Shown: positions 11,614 to 20,460 of the stretch, piece by piece
How positions within the stretch are numbered: the first letter of the stretch is position 1
Layout of the letters: each line of letters begins with the position of its first letter
Origin: Hyphomicrobiales bacterium
GTDB lineage: Bacteria > Pseudomonadota > Alphaproteobacteria > Rhizobiales > Beijerinckiaceae
Direction: 5' to 3'
Assembly: GCA_026400565.1 (NCBI GenBank)
Contig: JAPLOV010000166.1
Coordinates: 1 to 37,102, forward strand
Length of the DNA stretch: 37,102 bases
Notes under the pieces: generated by a model
What the model was told of the DNA's origin: nothing
Databases searched by the model: none
The model's input: only the letters and a program-made list of their open reading frames with translations
Position numbers and translations under genes: made by a program

Positions 11614-11668
11614 CTCAGAACAACCGACCGGATGGCCGCTTGCGGCATCGGGCGGACTTTGTTCTGAG
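11614..11668 (+). promoter_or_regulatory. Long structured leader (stem-loop) upstream of rpsM
   Basis: CTCAGAACAA (11614-11623) pairs perfectly with TTGTTCTGAG (11659-11668); internal complementary CCGaCCG/CGGgCGG and GCCGC-TT-GCGGC. Confidence 0.5.
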
Positions 11669-11748
11669 ATCGTCCACAAGGGCCGGCCTCCACCGGACGT
11701 GGGCAATGTTCATCGGCGGCTTCGGCCAGCCCTACCATGGAGAGAGCA

Positions 11749-12117
11749 GTGGCTCGTATTGCGGGTGTCAACATCCCAACAGGCAAGCGCGTGGTGATCG
11801 CGCTTCAGTATATTCACGGCATCGGCGCGAAGTTCGCGTCCGAAATCTGCGAGAAGGTCAACATCCCGGCCGAGCGCCGCGTGAACCAGTTGTCCGACGC
11901 CGAAGTGCTCCAGATCCGCGAAACCATCGATCGCGACTATCAGGTCGAGGGCGATCTGCGCCGCGAAGTCTCGATGAACATCAAGCGCCTGATGGACCTT
12001 GGTTCCTATCGTGGCCTGCGTCACCGCAAGGGCCTGCCGGTCCGCGGCCAGCGCACACACACCAATGCGCGCACCCGCAAGGGCAAGCCAAAGGCGATCG
12101 CCGGCAAGAAGAAGTAA
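11749..12117 (+). CDS. rpsM: 30S ribosomal protein S13 (GTG start proposed; track ORF starts at ATG 11737)
   Basis: [15 protein letters not shown]... equals the conserved [10 protein letters not shown] start; GGAGAG Shine-Dalgarno immediately upstream overlaps the track ATG. Confidence 0.95.
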   Translation: MARIAGVNIPTGKRVVIALQYIHGIGAKFASEICEKVNIPAERRVNQLSDAEVLQIRETIDRDYQVEGDLRREVSMNIKRLMDLGSYRGLRHRKGLPVRGQRTHTNARTRKGKPKAIAGKKK

Positions 12118-12128
12118 GGACGGCTGGC

Positions 12129-12172
12129 AGCCGGAGCGGCGAGGGGTGAAGCCCCTTGGCCGTGTGCCGGCT
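12129..12172 (+). promoter_or_regulatory. Nested hairpin in the rpsM-rpsK spacer
   Basis: AGCCGG (12129-12134)/CCGGCT (12167-12172) enclosing AGGGG-TGAAG-CCCCT (12042-equivalent inner arms at 12142-12146 and 12152-12156). Confidence 0.45.
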
Positions 12173-12236
12173 CCCATCCGCATTCAATTCAATCCCCAGC
12201 GCCTGGCATTACGGGCGCGCTTGAAGGACAGACGAA

Positions 12237-12626
12237 ATGGCCAAGGAAGCAACACGCGTCAAGCGCCGCGAACGCAAGAACATCGCCTCCGGCGTGGTGC
12301 ATGTGAACGCCTCTTTCAACAACACCATGATCACCATCGCGGACGCGCAGGGCAACACGATCTCGTGGTCCTCCGCCGGCGTTATGGGCTTCAAGGGTTC
12401 ACGCAAGTCGACCCCTTATGCTGCCCAGGTTGCGGCGGAAGATGCGGCGCGCAAGGCTGCCGAACATGGCATGCGTACGGTCGAAGTCGAAGTGCTCGGC
12501 CCCGGTTCCGGTCGCGAGTCCGCGCTGCGTGCGTTGCAGGCAGCGGGCTTCACCGTCACCTCGATCCGTGACGTGACGCCGATCCCGCACAATGGCTGCC
12601 GGCCGCGCAAGCGTCGGCGCGTCTGA
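12237..12626 (+). CDS. rpsK: 30S ribosomal protein S11
   Basis: [21 protein letters not shown]...; [18 protein letters not shown]. Confidence 0.99.
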   Translation: MAKEATRVKRRERKNIASGVVHVNASFNNTMITIADAQGNTISWSSAGVMGFKGSRKSTPYAAQVAAEDAARKAAEHGMRTVEVEVLGPGSGRESALRALQAAGFTVTSIRDVTPIPHNGCRPRKRRRV

Positions 12627-12643
12627 TCAACAGTTCACACCGC

Positions 12644-12699
12644 CGTGATGCCTGCGCGGGGCATCACGACGACATGGGCGATGGTGCGCGACCATCGCC
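12644..12699 (+). promoter_or_regulatory. Two tandem perfect hairpins in the rpsK-rpoA spacer with near-identical 7-nt loops
   Basis: CGTGATGCC-TGCGCGG-GGCATCACG (12644-12668) and GGCGATGG-TGCGCGA-CCATCGCC (12677-12699). Confidence 0.6.
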
Positions 12700-12728
12700 A
12701 GCTAGACTTTATCAGGAAAGGTGCGGTC

Positions 12729-13745
12729 GTGATTAGCAAGAATTGGCAGGATCTGTCGAAGCCCAGCAAGCTGGAAGTGAAGCCGGGCGATGATCCAAAG
12801 CGCGTCGCCACCGTGGTGGCGCGCCCGCTGGAGCGCGGTTTCGGCCAGACGCTCGGCAACTCCCTGCGCAGGGTCCTTCTGTCCTCGCTTCAGGGCGCAG
12901 CCGTCACCGCCATCCAGATCGATGGCGTGTTGCACGAGTTTTCGTCCATCCCCGGCGTCCGTGAGGATGTGACCGATATCGTGCTCAACGTGAAGGCGAT
13001 CGCGGTCCGGATGCAGGGCGAGACGGCCAAGCGCATGACGCTGCGCAAGCAGGGTCCGGGCACCGTGACGGCCGGCGACATCAACACGGTCGGCGATGTC
13101 TCGATCCTCAACCCGGATCATGTGATCTGTACGCTCGACGAGGGCGCGGAAATCCGCATGGAGTTCACGGTCGCGACCGGCAAGGGCTACGTCCCAGCCG
13201 AGCACAACCGTCCGGAAGATGCGCCGATTGGCCTGATCCCGGTCGATGCGCTGTATTCGCCAGTGCGCAAGGTCTCGTACCGGGTCGAGAATACCCGCGA
13301 GGGCCAGAATCTTGACCGCGACATGCTGACCATGACGGTGGAGACGGACGGCTCGATCTCGCCCGAAGATGCACTGGCCTATTCGGCCCGCATCCTTCAG
13401 GACCAGCTCGCTGTGTTCATCACCTTCGAAGAGCCGCGCAAGGAAGAAGTGGTGTCGAATGCGCCGCAGCTTCCGTTCAACCCGGCCCTTCTCAAGAAGG
13501 TGGACGAGCTGGAACTGTCTGTCCGTTCGGCCAACTGCCTGAAGAACGACAACATCGTCTACATCGGCGACCTGATCCAGAAAACCGAAGCCGAGATGCT
13601 CCGCACCCCGAACTTCGGCCGCAAGTCGCTGAACGAGATCAAGGAAGTCCTCGCCGGCATGGGCCTGCATCTCGGCATGGAAGTGTCGGGCTGGCCGCCG
13701 GAAGACATCGAGTCGCTCGCAAAGCGCTTCGAAGAACACTACTGA
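12729..13745 (+). CDS. rpoA: DNA-directed RNA polymerase subunit alpha (GTG start proposed at 12729)
   Basis: (M)[16 protein letters not shown]...; AGGAAAGG Shine-Dalgarno upstream; C-terminal domain ...[43 protein letters not shown]. Confidence 0.97.
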   Translation: MISKNWQDLSKPSKLEVKPGDDPKRVATVVARPLERGFGQTLGNSLRRVLLSSLQGAAVTAIQIDGVLHEFSSIPGVREDVTDIVLNVKAIAVRMQGETAKRMTLRKQGPGTVTAGDINTVGDVSILNPDHVICTLDEGAEIRMEFTVATGKGYVPAEHNRPEDAPIGLIPVDALYSPVRKVSYRVENTREGQNLDRDMLTMTVETDGSISPEDALAYSARILQDQLAVFITFEEPRKEEVVSNAPQLPFNPALLKKVDELELSVRSANCLKNDNIVYIGDLIQKTEAEMLRTPNFGRKSLNEIKEVLAGMGLHLGMEVSGWPPEDIESLAKRFEEHY

Positions 13746-13759
13746 GCGCGGAACAAGGG

Positions 13760-13797
13760 GGCAGGCGGGGCGGCTTTGGCCGTTCCTCCGCCCTGCC
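13760..13797 (+). promoter_or_regulatory. Nested hairpin in the rpoA-rplQ spacer
   Basis: GGCAGGCGG/CCGcCCTGCC enclosing CGGC-TTTG-GCCG. Confidence 0.45.
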
Positions 13798-13852
13798 GCA
13801 TAATGGACGCCCGTACCTTGGCACGGCGGGCGCTTAACGAAGGAGAGCCACA

Positions 13853-14272
13853 ATGCGTCACGGATTTCGCGGCCGTCGTTTCAACCGCACGACTGAACAT
13901 CGCAAGGCCATGTTCTCGAACATGTGCAATGCCCTGATCAAGCACGAGCAGATCGTGACCACGCTGCCGAAGGCGAAGGACCTGCGTCCCGTTATCGAGA
14001 AGCTGATCACCCTCGGCAAGCGCGGCGATCTTCACGCCCGCCGCCAGCTCATCGCACAGCTCAAGGATGCCGACATGGCGAAGAAGCTGATCGACGTGAT
14101 CGGCCCTCGTTACAAGGATCGCAACGGCGGCTACACCCGCGTGCTCAAGGCCGGCTTCCGTTTCGGCGACAACGCGCCGCTGGCCGTGATCGAGATGGTG
14201 GACCGCGATGTCGGGGCGCGCGGCAAGGATTCCGGCCCGACCATGAAGACCGAAGGCGCGGAAGCCGCCTGA
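13853..14272 (+). CDS. rplQ: 50S ribosomal protein L17
   Basis: [24 protein letters not shown]... Confidence 0.98.
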   Translation: MRHGFRGRRFNRTTEHRKAMFSNMCNALIKHEQIVTTLPKAKDLRPVIEKLITLGKRGDLHARRQLIAQLKDADMAKKLIDVIGPRYKDRNGGYTRVLKAGFRFGDNAPLAVIEMVDRDVGARGKDSGPTMKTEGAEAA

Positions 14273-14328
14273 TTTTCGCGGCCCTCCCGGCCAGCCAGAC
14301 TCTGCGGTCCTGCCACATCGACCGGATC

Positions 14329-14352
14329 ATGGGCGGCCTTCGGGCCGCCCAT
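14329..14352 (+). terminator. Rho-independent-type terminator downstream of rplQ
   Basis: ATGGGCGGCC-TTCG-GGCCGCCCAT perfect 10-bp stem, then TTCTGTTC. Confidence 0.75.
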
Positions 14353-14557
14353 TTCTGTTCGATTGTGGCGTGTTCGCGATCAGGCGACCTTCATCTCGGG
14401 CCTTGTTCCTGCGTGTGCCACAATGGTGGGACATCGCTGCCGCAAGCAGCGGCGAACATCTTTGACTTGCACCATTCAACGGTTTGCACCGGCGCGCTGG
14501 CGGGCCTATCTGAAGGATGCGAAACCGATGGATGGTCCCTGTCGCGCCTAGGAGCAG

Positions 14558-15991
14558 ATGATGATGCGAAACCGGTCATGGATTGTGCCTGCGGCCCTTG
14601 CAGCCTTCGTTGGATCGGCTTTCACGGCGCCGGATGCCGAGGCGCAGCTGTTCCGCGCCGCTCCGGAAAGCCGCCAGCAGATCAGCCTGTCCTTCGCGCC
14701 CGTGGTGCAGAAGACCACGCCGGCTGTCGTCAATGTCTACGGCCAGCGACAGGAGCGGCGTGGGGCCAATCCGTTCATGGATGATCCGTTCTTCCGCCGT
14801 TTCTTCGGCGATGGCGGTTTCGGTGTGCCGCGCGAGCGGGCACAGCAATCGCTCGGCTCCGGCGTGATTGTCGACGCCCGTGCGGGGCTCGTGGTCACCA
14901 ACCACCACGTCATCGAGGGGATGACGGAAGTGAAGGTGGCGCTGGCCGACAAGCGCGAGGTGGAGGCCGAGATTGTGCTGCGTGATCCGCGCACCGATCT
15001 GGCGGTTCTCAAGCTCAAGAGCACGGCGGGCCTTTCGGCTGCTCTCGAAATCGGCAACTCCGACGATCTTCAGGTGGGTGATCTCGTGCTCGCCATCGGC
15101 AACCCGTTCGGGGTGGGCCAGACGGTGACGCAAGGCATCGTCTCGGCGCTTGCCCGCACGCAGGTCGGGATCGCGGATTTCCAGTCGTTCATCCAGACCG
15201 ACGCGGCGATCAACCCGGGCAATTCGGGCGGGGCGCTGGTTGACATGCAGGGCCGGCTTATCGGCATCAACACCGCGATCTTCTCCAAGACCGGCGCGAG
15301 TCATGGCATCGGCTTTGCCATTCCGGCGACCATGGTGCGCATTGTGGTCGAGTCGGCACGGGCCGGCAGCGCTTCGGTGCGGCGTCCGTGGTTCGGCGCG
15401 CGCCTTCAGGGTGTCACGCCCGACATCGCCGAGGGGCTTGGCCTCGAAAGGCCGACCGGCGTGATGGTGGCGATGGTGTTCTCGGGCAGTCCCGCGGAGG
15501 CGGCCGGGCTCCGGCGCGGCGATGTCATCCTCGAGATGGATGGCCAGCCAGTCGAGGATCCGGACAGCTTCGGCTACCGCCTGGCCACGCGGCAGCTTGG
15601 GACGAACGTGCCTGTTGGCGTCATGCGGGGGCGCAACAAGCTGAGCCTGCCGGTGCGCATGAGCATCGCGCCCGAAACCAGGCCGCGCGAGCCGGTCAAG
15701 CTGACCGGGCGCGGGCCATTCAGCGGGCTGACCCTGGTCAACCTGTCGCCGGCTGTCTCGGAGGAGTTGTCGGTCGATGTGACGGCGGACGGCGTGGTTA
15801 TCAGCGATGTCGATCCGGACAGCCCGGCTGCGCAGATCGGCTTTCAGAAGGGCGACATTCTCGTCTCGCTCAACCGCGAGAAGCTTGCCAGTTCGCGCGA
15901 GGCGGAGCGCCTCTTGCGCGACCGGGCGCGGGGCTGGGAGGTCACGCTTGATCGCAAGGGACAGGTGTTCACCACCTTCGTGCGGGGGTGA
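14558..15991 (+). CDS. Do/HtrA-family periplasmic serine protease (DegP/DegQ-like)
   Basis: Signal peptide; His (VVTNHHVIEG), Asp (RTDLAVLKL), Ser (NPGNSGGAL) triad; two C-terminal PDZ-like regions. Confidence 0.95.
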   Translation: MMMRNRSWIVPAALAAFVGSAFTAPDAEAQLFRAAPESRQQISLSFAPVVQKTTPAVVNVYGQRQERRGANPFMDDPFFRRFFGDGGFGVPRERAQQSLGSGVIVDARAGLVVTNHHVIEGMTEVKVALADKREVEAEIVLRDPRTDLAVLKLKSTAGLSAALEIGNSDDLQVGDLVLAIGNPFGVGQTVTQGIVSALARTQVGIADFQSFIQTDAAINPGNSGGALVDMQGRLIGINTAIFSKTGASHGIGFAIPATMVRIVVESARAGSASVRRPWFGARLQGVTPDIAEGLGLERPTGVMVAMVFSGSPAEAAGLRRGDVILEMDGQPVEDPDSFGYRLATRQLGTNVPVGVMRGRNKLSLPVRMSIAPETRPREPVKLTGRGPFSGLTLVNLSPAVSEELSVDVTADGVVISDVDPDSPAAQIGFQKGDILVSLNREKLASSREAERLLRDRARGWEVTLDRKGQVFTTFVRG

Positions 15992-17295
15992 GCGACCTGT
16001 TTGCCGCGGCGGGCCTCGACCGTTCCGGCCCGCGCCCGCTCGCGGACCGGCTGCGGCCGACGGCGCTGGCCGAAGTGGCCGGGCAGGATCATCTGGTGGG
16101 GCCTGACGGAGCGCTGACGCGCCTGCTCCAATCGGGATCGATCAGCAGCGCCGTTTTCTGGGGCCCGCCGGGCACGGGCAAGACTACGGTCGCACGGTTG
16201 CTTGCGGGCGAGACCGCGCTGGTGTTCGAGCAGATCAGTGCGATCTTCTCAGGGGTCGCTGACCTCAAGAAGGTGTTCGAGGCGGCGAAGGCGCGGCGGC
16301 TTCAGGGCCTTGGCACCTTGCTGTTCGTCGACGAAATCCATCGCTTCAACAAGACCCAGCAGGATGCCTTCCTGCCGGTGATGGAAGATGGCACGATCAC
16401 GCTGATCGGTGCCACGACCGAGAACCCGTCCTTTGCCCTGAATGCCGCCTTGCTGTCACGGGCGCGGGTGCTTGTGTTCCGCTCGCGCGACGAGACGGCG
16501 ATCGCGGCCCTGCTGGTGCGGGCGGAGGCGCTGGAAGGCAAGCCGCTGCCGCTGAACGAGGCAGCGCGGGAAGCCTTCATCCGCTTTGCCGATGGCGACG
16601 GGCGGGCGGCCCTGACACTGGCCGAGGAGCTCTGGCGGGCAGCCATGCCCGGCGAGATCATGGACCAGGTGGTGCTGGCGAAGACCCTGCAACGGCGTGC
16701 CCCGATCTACGACAAGGCCGAGGATGGCCATTACAACCTGATTTCCGCCCTGCACAAGACCGTGCGCGGCTCTGATCCGGACGCGGCGCTCTACTACTTC
16801 GCGCGGATGCTGGATGCGGGCGAGGACCCGCGCTTTCTGGCGCGGCGGCTGGTGCGGATGGCGGTCGAGGATATCGGGCTGGCGGATCCGCAGGCGCTTG
16901 TCCATGCCCGCGCCGCGAGCGATGCCTTCGAGCAGCTTGGCTCGCCGGAGGGCGAACTGGCGCTGGCGAACTGCGTGATCTATCTGGCCAGCGCCCCCAA
17001 ATCGAACGCGGCCTATGTGGCCTGGAAGGCTGCCGTGCGGACTGCGAAGGAAGCGGGTTCGCTGACCCCGCCCAAGGCGATCCTCAACGCGCCGACGAAG
17101 CTGATGAAGCAGGAGGGCTATGGTTCCGGATATGCCTATGACCATGATGCCCCCGATGCCTTCTCCGGACAGGATTACTGGCCGGAGAAACTGGGACGCC
17201 AGCGCTTCTACGACCCGCCGGACCGGGGCTTCGAGCGCGAGATCAGGAAGCGGCTGGAATGGTGGGAGAAGCTCCGGCGGGAGCGGGGCGGGTAG
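15988..17295 (+). CDS. rarA: Replication-associated recombination protein A (AAA+ ATPase, MgsA/RarA)
   Basis: GPPGTGKTTVARLLA Walker A, FVDEIHRFNKTQQD Walker B; GTGA overlap with protease gene. Confidence 0.95.
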   Translation: MSDLFAAAGLDRSGPRPLADRLRPTALAEVAGQDHLVGPDGALTRLLQSGSISSAVFWGPPGTGKTTVARLLAGETALVFEQISAIFSGVADLKKVFEAAKARRLQGLGTLLFVDEIHRFNKTQQDAFLPVMEDGTITLIGATTENPSFALNAALLSRARVLVFRSRDETAIAALLVRAEALEGKPLPLNEAAREAFIRFADGDGRAALTLAEELWRAAMPGEIMDQVVLAKTLQRRAPIYDKAEDGHYNLISALHKTVRGSDPDAALYYFARMLDAGEDPRFLARRLVRMAVEDIGLADPQALVHARAASDAFEQLGSPEGELALANCVIYLASAPKSNAAYVAWKAAVRTAKEAGSLTPPKAILNAPTKLMKQEGYGSGYAYDHDAPDAFSGQDYWPEKLGRQRFYDPPDRGFEREIRKRLEWWEKLRRERGG

Positions 17296-17356
17296 GCTTG
17301 GGGCAGCCGGGTGCTTCTTTCGTGACAGCTGGTCGCTTGCGCTCTAAAGAACGCCC

Positions 17357-17740
17357 ATGAGAGCGCTCTCGCTTGTTTTTCTTGGTGCCGGCCTTGGTGG
17401 GGTGCTGCGCCATCTGGTCAACCTGACGGCGCTGCGCTGGTTTGGGCCATCTTTGCCGTGGAGCACGCTGGCGATCAATGTCGCGGGCTCTCTGCTGATG
17501 GGCTTTCTTGCCGGCTGGCTGGCAGAGAAGGCGGGGGCTGACTGGGCGCACGATGCGCGGCTCCTGCTGATGACCGGTCTGCTGGGCGGCTTCACGACCT
17601 TCTCGGCATTTTCGCTGGATGCCTGGCTGCTCTGGGAGCGGGGCGCAGCATTGCATGCCGGGGCCTATGTGCTGGCCTGCGTTGTTCTGTCGATTGCCGC
17701 GCTGGGCGCTGGCCTTGGTGTGGGTAGGGCATTGTCGTGA
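17357..17740 (+). CDS. crcB: Fluoride ion channel CrcB (Fluc)
   Basis: GAGLGGVLRHLVN, NVAGSLLMGF, GLLGGFTTFSAFSLD; four predicted TM helices. Confidence 0.93.
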   Translation: MRALSLVFLGAGLGGVLRHLVNLTALRWFGPSLPWSTLAINVAGSLLMGFLAGWLAEKAGADWAHDARLLLMTGLLGGFTTFSAFSLDAWLLWERGAALHAGAYVLACVVLSIAALGAGLGVGRALS

Positions 17741-19083
17741 CACGAGGAACAAGAACGGGCGGACGCGCGCCAGGCAAGGGTGGAGCCAAAGGCGGGGCTG
17801 CGGGCGGTGGCCGCGACCGGCGCGGGCGCGGCGAGGATCGCGAGGCGCGCAAGGAACAGGGGCGCAAGACGGCGCTGGGGCGCGCTGCAGCTGTCCGCAG
17901 CGCCAAGCCTGTCTATCGCGACGAGCCGCGCCGGGCGGCCAAGCCGACCGGATATCGCCCGCGCGAGGACAGGCCGCAGCGCGCCACTGAAGCCGAGCGC
18001 GAGCCGCAAGGCCACCGTCTGCCCGAAGAAGGTCCGATCCGGACCAAGCGCGAGGCCGGGGCGGAAGCGTCCGAGACGATCGCGACGGGCGTGCAGACGC
18101 TGGTCGTGACCGAGGACGAGGCCGGGATGCGGGTCGATCGCTTCCTGATCGCCCGTTTTCCGCAATTGCCGTTCAGCCACATCCAGCGCATCGCCCGCAA
18201 GGGTGAGCTGCGTGTCGACATGAAGCGCGTCGACACCAATGACCGCATCGAGGCGGGGCAGAAGGTGCGTGTGCCGCCGCTGAAGCTCTCCGCCGATGGC
18301 CAGCGGCCGCGCGGCCAGCAGTTCAAGGAGGGTGACGTGCGCGCCTTCCTCAAGTCGATCACGCTGTATGAAGACGCCGATGTGCTCGTCATCGACAAGC
18401 CTGCCGGGCTGGCCGTGCAGGGCGGCTCCGGCACCACGCGCCATGTCGATGGCATGCTGATGGCGCTGGCCGAGGACGAGACCACGCGACCGCGCCTTGT
18501 GCACCGGCTCGACAAGGACACGGCGGGCTGCCTCGTCATCGCCAAGACGCGCTTTGCAGCCTCGACGCTGGCCAAGACCTTCCGTTCACGCACGGCGCGC
18601 AAGATCTACTGGGCGCTGGTCTACCTGGTGCCACGGGTCAAGCAGGGCCGGATCTCGACCTATCTGGCGCGCGAGGCGCAAGTCGATGGCGACAGCCGCA
18701 TGAAGGTGGCCGCCCATGGTGACGAGGGCGCGCAACATGCCGTGACCTACTACGCCACGGTCGAAACCGCAGCGCAGAAGGTCGCATGGCTGTCGATGAA
18801 ACCGGTGACCGGCCGCACCCACCAGCTCAGGGCGCATGCGGCGCATATCGGCCATCCGATCATTGGTGACCCCAAGTATTTCGACCGGCACAATGCCGAA
18901 ATTCCAGGAGGCATCCAGAACCGGCTGCATCTCCTGGCCCGCCGGATCGTGCTGCCGCACCCGCGCGGGCAGGGCGTGATCGACGTGACGGCCCCGCTGC
19001 CCGACCACATGAAACAGAGCTGGAACCTGCTCGGCTTCGATGCCAGCCCGTACGATCCCATCGTCGAGGCCCCTGATGAGTGA
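17737..19083 (+). CDS. RluA-family pseudouridine synthase (RluC-like) with S4 domain and Arg/Gly-rich N-terminal extension
   Basis: PRLVHRLDKDTAGCLVIAKT catalytic motif; S4 domain RVDRFLIARFPQLPFSHIQRIARKGELRVD; GTG start, GTGA overlap with crcB. Confidence 0.92.
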   Translation: MTRGTRTGGRAPGKGGAKGGAAGGGRDRRGRGEDREARKEQGRKTALGRAAAVRSAKPVYRDEPRRAAKPTGYRPREDRPQRATEAEREPQGHRLPEEGPIRTKREAGAEASETIATGVQTLVVTEDEAGMRVDRFLIARFPQLPFSHIQRIARKGELRVDMKRVDTNDRIEAGQKVRVPPLKLSADGQRPRGQQFKEGDVRAFLKSITLYEDADVLVIDKPAGLAVQGGSGTTRHVDGMLMALAEDETTRPRLVHRLDKDTAGCLVIAKTRFAASTLAKTFRSRTARKIYWALVYLVPRVKQGRISTYLAREAQVDGDSRMKVAAHGDEGAQHAVTYYATVETAAQKVAWLSMKPVTGRTHQLRAHAAHIGHPIIGDPKYFDRHNAEIPGGIQNRLHLLARRIVLPHPRGQGVIDVTAPLPDHMKQSWNLLGFDASPYDPIVEAPDE

Positions 19084-19092
19084 GCGCGCCAC

Positions 19093-19776
19093 ATGAGCAC
19101 TGACCTTGTCCTGTTCGACCTTGACGGCACGCTGCTGGATTCCTCGCGCATCATCATCGGCGCACAGGAGCTGACCGCCGAGGCCCATGGCCTGCCCCAT
19201 CCGGGGCTCGATCGTGGCTTCGCGGTGGTCGGGCTGTCGCTGGACGTGGCGCTGGCCGAGCTGTTCGGCGATGCAGTGCCCGCTCCCGAACTCAGCGCCA
19301 CCTACAAGAGCATCTTCAATGGCCTGCGCGGCACGGCAGGCTTTGAGGAGCCGCTGTTCGATGGCATCCCTGAGCTGATGACCACGCTGTCGCGCTGGCC
19401 TGACATGACGATGGGCATCGCGACCGGCAAGACCCTGCGCGGTGTCGAATATGTGGTCGAGACCTATGGCTGGCAGACGCTGTTCGCCATGATCCAAACG
19501 GCGGACAATTCACCCTCGAAGCCGCATCCCGGCATGATCCATCAGGCGATGGAGATCGCAGGAACGAGACCTGGGCGGACGGTGATGATCGGCGACAGCG
19601 TGCATGACATGCGCATGGCCAAGGCTGCCGGCGTCAAGGCCATCGCCGTATCCTGGGGCTTCCAGCCGGCGGCGATGCTGATCGAGGCCGGGGCCGACCT
19701 TGTAGCCCGGGATGTGTCCGACCTCGCGCCGATGATTGCGGCCGCGCTGCGTCGTCCAGTCCCGGCGTTCGCCTGA
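19093..19776 (+). CDS. HAD-superfamily phosphatase (phosphoglycolate-phosphatase-like)
   Basis: LVLFDLDGTLLDSS; TGKTLRG; VMIGDSVHDMRMAKAAGVKAIAVSWG. Confidence 0.93.
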   Translation: MSTDLVLFDLDGTLLDSSRIIIGAQELTAEAHGLPHPGLDRGFAVVGLSLDVALAELFGDAVPAPELSATYKSIFNGLRGTAGFEEPLFDGIPELMTTLSRWPDMTMGIATGKTLRGVEYVVETYGWQTLFAMIQTADNSPSKPHPGMIHQAMEIAGTRPGRTVMIGDSVHDMRMAKAAGVKAIAVSWGFQPAAMLIEAGADLVARDVSDLAPMIAAALRRPVPAFA

Positions 19777-19794
19777 ACGGGCAGCAGCGGTGGC

Positions 19795-20460
19795 TCAGGC
19801 TGCGCGGAGGCTGGCGAGCCAGCCTTGCGCAGCATTGGCATCACCCGGCTCAAGCCCATGGCCAGAGGCCGTGACCGCTTCTGTGACGACGGCTCCTGCC
19901 TGCTTCAGCGCCGCAACCAGCACGGCCCGGCTGGCCTCCGGAGCCAGCGGATCGTGCCGGCCGCTGAGCAGCAGCACCGGCGTGCCCGCCAGATCGAGGC
20001 CGGGCTCGGGCGACAGCCCGTTCATGGCGCGCATCAGGACGGCACCTGACAAGGTGTCCGGATGCCGCATCAGCAGTCCTGCTGCGATGTTCGCGCCATT
20101 GGAGTAGCCCACGGCGATGGGCGCACGGCGCCAGCCGAAGTGTTGGGCCGCGCTGCTGACGAAGGCCGTCAGCTAGGCGGCACGCTCGGCCATGTCGGCC
20201 AGATCGAACAGACCCTCGCCATGACGCCGGAACCAGCGGGTCAGGCTGCCTTCGAGCAGAAGGCCGCGCACGCCCAGCAGGCTTGATCCGGGTGCGATCT
20301 GTCGCCCGAAGGCTATCAGGTCGTGCTCGTTGCCACCCGTGCCGTGAAGCAGCAGGAGTGGCGACGCGTTACCGTCGCTGCCTGGCTGATGATGGACATG
20401 AAAGCCGGCGTGCAGTCCTTTTTCGCGCCGCCGGCCGGCGGCGGCAGTCTCCTGTATCAG
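19795..20460 (-). pseudogene. Alpha/beta hydrolase (phospholipase/carboxylesterase type) interrupted by an in-frame TAG
   Basis: Minus-strand reading: ...GLHAGFHVHHQPGSDGNASPLLLLHGTGGNEHDLIAFGRQIAPGSSLLGVRGLLLEGSLTRWFRRHGEGLFDLADMAERAA*LTAFVSSAAQHFGWRRAPIAVGYSNGANIAAGLL...SGHGLEPGD; stop at 20173-20175; no ATG/GTG/TTG in frame before the GTG in LLGV. Confidence 0.85.

Noticed and set aside
10377-11786. 469-aa minus-strand ORF antisense to secY/adk
   Set aside because: Same GC-rich antisense artefact; covers two confidently identified plus-strand genes.
12702-13853. 383-aa minus-strand ORF antisense to rpoA
   Set aside because: Mirror-frame artefact (His/Asp/Arg-rich translation) of rpoA.
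17296-17356. Possible fluoride riboswitch upstream of crcB
   Set aside because: The 61-bp gap shows no crcB-motif-like conserved segments that I could identify by eye.
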